DNA of 64,000 nucleotides from Portunus trituberculatus (lineage: Eukaryota > Arthropoda > Malacostraca > Decapoda > Portunidae), in assembly GCF_017591435.1 (NCBI RefSeq), contig NW_025541371.1:260337-324336 (forward strand), read 5' to 3'. The notes under the pieces were generated by a model. The model searched no databases, was not told the DNA's origin, and worked only from the letters and a program-made list of their open reading frames with translations. The stretch's first letter is position 1; the number at the start of each line of letters is the position of its first letter. Shown one piece after another: positions 61,587 through 64,000 of this stretch. Made by a program: the position numbers and the translations under genes.

Positions 61587-64000
61587 TTATTCGTCATTTT
61601 ACATTGTTGCTTCTAAATAATTAATTGATGAAAACATGCTAATATAGATAAACCAAAGTGAAATTAACAAAATCGTGTTATTTTACTAGTTTTTCGCTTA
61701 TTTTGTACTAAAACACAGAAACACAGGGAAAACACACTGTTTGTTTAAGGAACTGAAATATGTCAAAAAATGGGATATTTTGGTGTATTCCAGCGTTTTA
61801 TGCACCAACACTCTGAAATGCAGACAAAACTCACTAATTGTCTAAGGAACTGAAATTAGTCAAAAAATGGTCATTTTGGTGTAATTCAGCGTTTTATGTA
61901 ACAAAACTCAGAATTGTAGGCAAAACACACTATTTGTCTAAGGAAGTAAAATATGTCAAAAATGGGTTATTTTACTGTATTACAGCGTTTTATGCACTAA
62001 AACTCAGAAATGCTGGCAAAACACTATATTTGTCTAAGGAACTGATATATGCCAAACAGTGGTTATTTTGGTGTATTCTAGCGATTTATGCAAGATAATT
62101 CATAATTGCAGGCAAAATATACTATTTGTCTAAGGAACTGAAATATGTCAAAAAGGGGATATTTTGGTGCATTCCAGCGTTTTACATAAAAAAAAAAAAT
62201 TCAGAAATGCAGGCAAAACACTATGTTATGTGTTCTCGATTGAAAGTTTTTCTTATTCTTCATTTTATATTGTTTTTCTTCAATACGATAAGATTGATGA
62301 AAACAAGCTAGTATAGAGTATCAAGAGTAAAATTAACAAAAATGTGGTATTTTATATGTTTTAAGCTTTTTTCCACCAGAACACAGACATGCTACTGAAA
62401 CACACTATTTTTCTAAGGAACTGAAATATGTCAAAAATGGGTTATTTTGGTGTATTCCAGCGTTTAATGCAGCAAAATTCTGAAATGCAGGCAAAATGCA
62501 CTACTTGTTTAAGGAACTAAAATATGTCAAAAATGGGTTATTTTGGTGTATTCCTGCGTTTTATGCAACAAAACTCAGAATTGCATGCAAAACACACTAT
62601 TTGTCTAAGAAAAAAAAAAAGTCAAATACTGGTTAATTTGGTGTATTTCAGCGTTTTATGCACCAAAATTAAGAAATGCAGGCAAAACACTCTATTTGTC
62701 TGAGGAACTGAAATATATAAAAAATGGGTTATTTTAGTGTATTCCAGAGTTTTTATATACGAAACTTAGAAATGGAAGCACAACACTATATTTGTTAAAA
62801 CGTCGTAGTTATGTGTTTTTTAAGGAGTTTTATGAAAAAAAAAATATCTCGATAGAAAATTTTGCTTTTTCGTAATTTTAAATTGTTTTGCTTCAAAATG
62901 ATAAGATTGCTAATATTGAGAATACAAAGTAAAATTAACAAAAACGTGGAATGTTAGTAATTTTTAGCTTTTTTCACCAAAACACAGAAATGCTATCAAA
63001 ACACACTATTTGTCTAAGGAATTGATCTATGTAAGAAATAGGTTATTTTGGTGTTTTCCATCGTATTATGCACCAAACTCAGAAATGCAGGGAAAACACT
63101 ATATTTATTAAAACATCTTATTTATATGTTTTTAAGGTGTTTTATGAAAAAAAAATCTCGATTGAAAATTTTGCCTATTCCTATTTTACATTGTTTTGTT
63201 TCAAAACGATAAAATTCATTAAAACAAGCAAGTAAAGGCAATCCAAAGTAAAATCAACAAAAATGTTGTACTTTAGTAGTTTTTAGCTTTTTCCACCAAA
63301 CACAGAAATGCTACCAAAACACACTATTTTTCAAAGGAACTGAAATATGTCAAAATGGGTTATTTTGGTGTATTAAAGCGTTTTATGTACCAAAAATCTT
63401 GTCTTGGAACTAAAATATATAAAAATGGGTTCTTTTAGTGTTATCCAGCGTTTTATGCACCAAAACTTAGAATTGCATACAAAACACACTTTTTTTTATA
63501 AGGAAGATAAATTTGTCAAAAAGGTGTTAGATTGGTGTATTCCAGCGTTTTATGCCCCAAAATTCAGAATGCAGGCAAAACACACTATTTGTCTAATGAA
63601 CTGAACTATTTAAAAAATGTGTTATTTTGGTGTATTACAGCGTTTTGTGCACCAAAACTCAGAAATGCATGCAAAGCACATTAATTGTTAAAACGTCTTA
63701 TTTATGTAATTTTAAGGTGTTTTATGAAAAATTGAAAATTTAGCTTATTCGTCATTTTACATTGTGTTGCTTCAAAATAATTAAATTGATTAAAACAAGC
63801 TAATATAGATAATCCAAAGTGAAATTAACAAAATCATGTTATTTTTCTAGTTTTTAGCTTATTGTGCACCAAAGGAAAAAAATACAGGCAAAACACACTA
63901 TTTGTTTGAGGAAATGAAATATGTCAAAAATGGGTTATTTTGGTGTATTCCAGCGTTTTATGCAACAAAACTCAGAATTGCATGCAAAACACACTATTTG
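61587..64000 (+). repeat. Satellite block V, + orientation, diverged edge form
   Basis: Orientation returns to + in the middle of an F segment (CTTATTCGTCATTTTACATTG). Monomers are more diverged than elsewhere, F/G segments are irregularly spaced, and a subtype with AATTGATGAAAACATGCTAA or AATTGATTAAAACAAGCTAA and CAAAGTGAAATTAACAAAAT appears near 61620 and 63780. The array continues beyond the window. Confidence 0.93.

Overview
This window looks like non-genic, repeat-dominated DNA from an arthropod genome, most likely a decapod crustacean. The indications are very dense and long dinucleotide microsatellites (CT, CA, GA, AT), tRNA-headed SINEs, decayed LINE 3' ends, and a large AT-rich satellite array. 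The organism is inferred from general knowledge of such genomes; no host gene proves it. I see no intact host protein-coding gene, no genuine tRNA or rRNA gene, and nothing prokaryotic apart from one unexplained island.

Region 1 (1-13982) is a mosaic of old transposon pieces and simple repeats. It holds LINE C-terminal remnants (1-358, 3526-4369 minus, 8940-9552, 12325-12421) and four tRNA-derived SINEs (2005-2280, 8050-8334 minus, 8659-8932, 13689-13890) that carry two different tRNA-like heads on one shared body. A DNA transposon with about 60-bp terminal inverted repeats (3150-4627) has a LINE fragment nested inside it. There are also minisatellites, a purine tract, a short hairpin and many microsatellites. 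It ends at a 500-base assembly gap (13983-14482).

Region 2 (14483-64000) is one satellite domain of about 49 kb. In its regular parts the repeat is a higher-order unit (HOR) of about 705 bp: five 94-97-bp monomers (A-E) plus a 226-bp segment that looks like two further, strongly diverged monomers (F, G). The array runs on the + strand from 14483 to 46372, flips at a near-perfect palindrome at 46344-46406, runs on the - strand to about 61586, then flips back to + in a more diverged form. Homogeneous cores (about 25-37 kb and 48.5-58.5 kb) contrast with diverged flanks. All large (AT)n expansions in the array sit at the same place in one monomer, E. A second 500-base gap lies at 22340-22839. 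Just before it is noisy satellite (21566-22339) and an unrelated AT-rich island (20635-21565) of unknown origin.

A GC-rich, Ty3/gypsy-like LTR retrotransposon copy (37150-40377) sits in the + array. It begins directly at the gag zinc knuckle, so the 5' LTR and most of gag are missing. It then carries protease, reverse transcriptase, RNase H, a well-preserved DD35E integrase and a putative 3' LTR, and is flanked by GCAC. Several frame changes and an RNase H deletion make it dead. Its domains once acted in one polyprotein pathway: processing, copying of the RNA genome, and integration.
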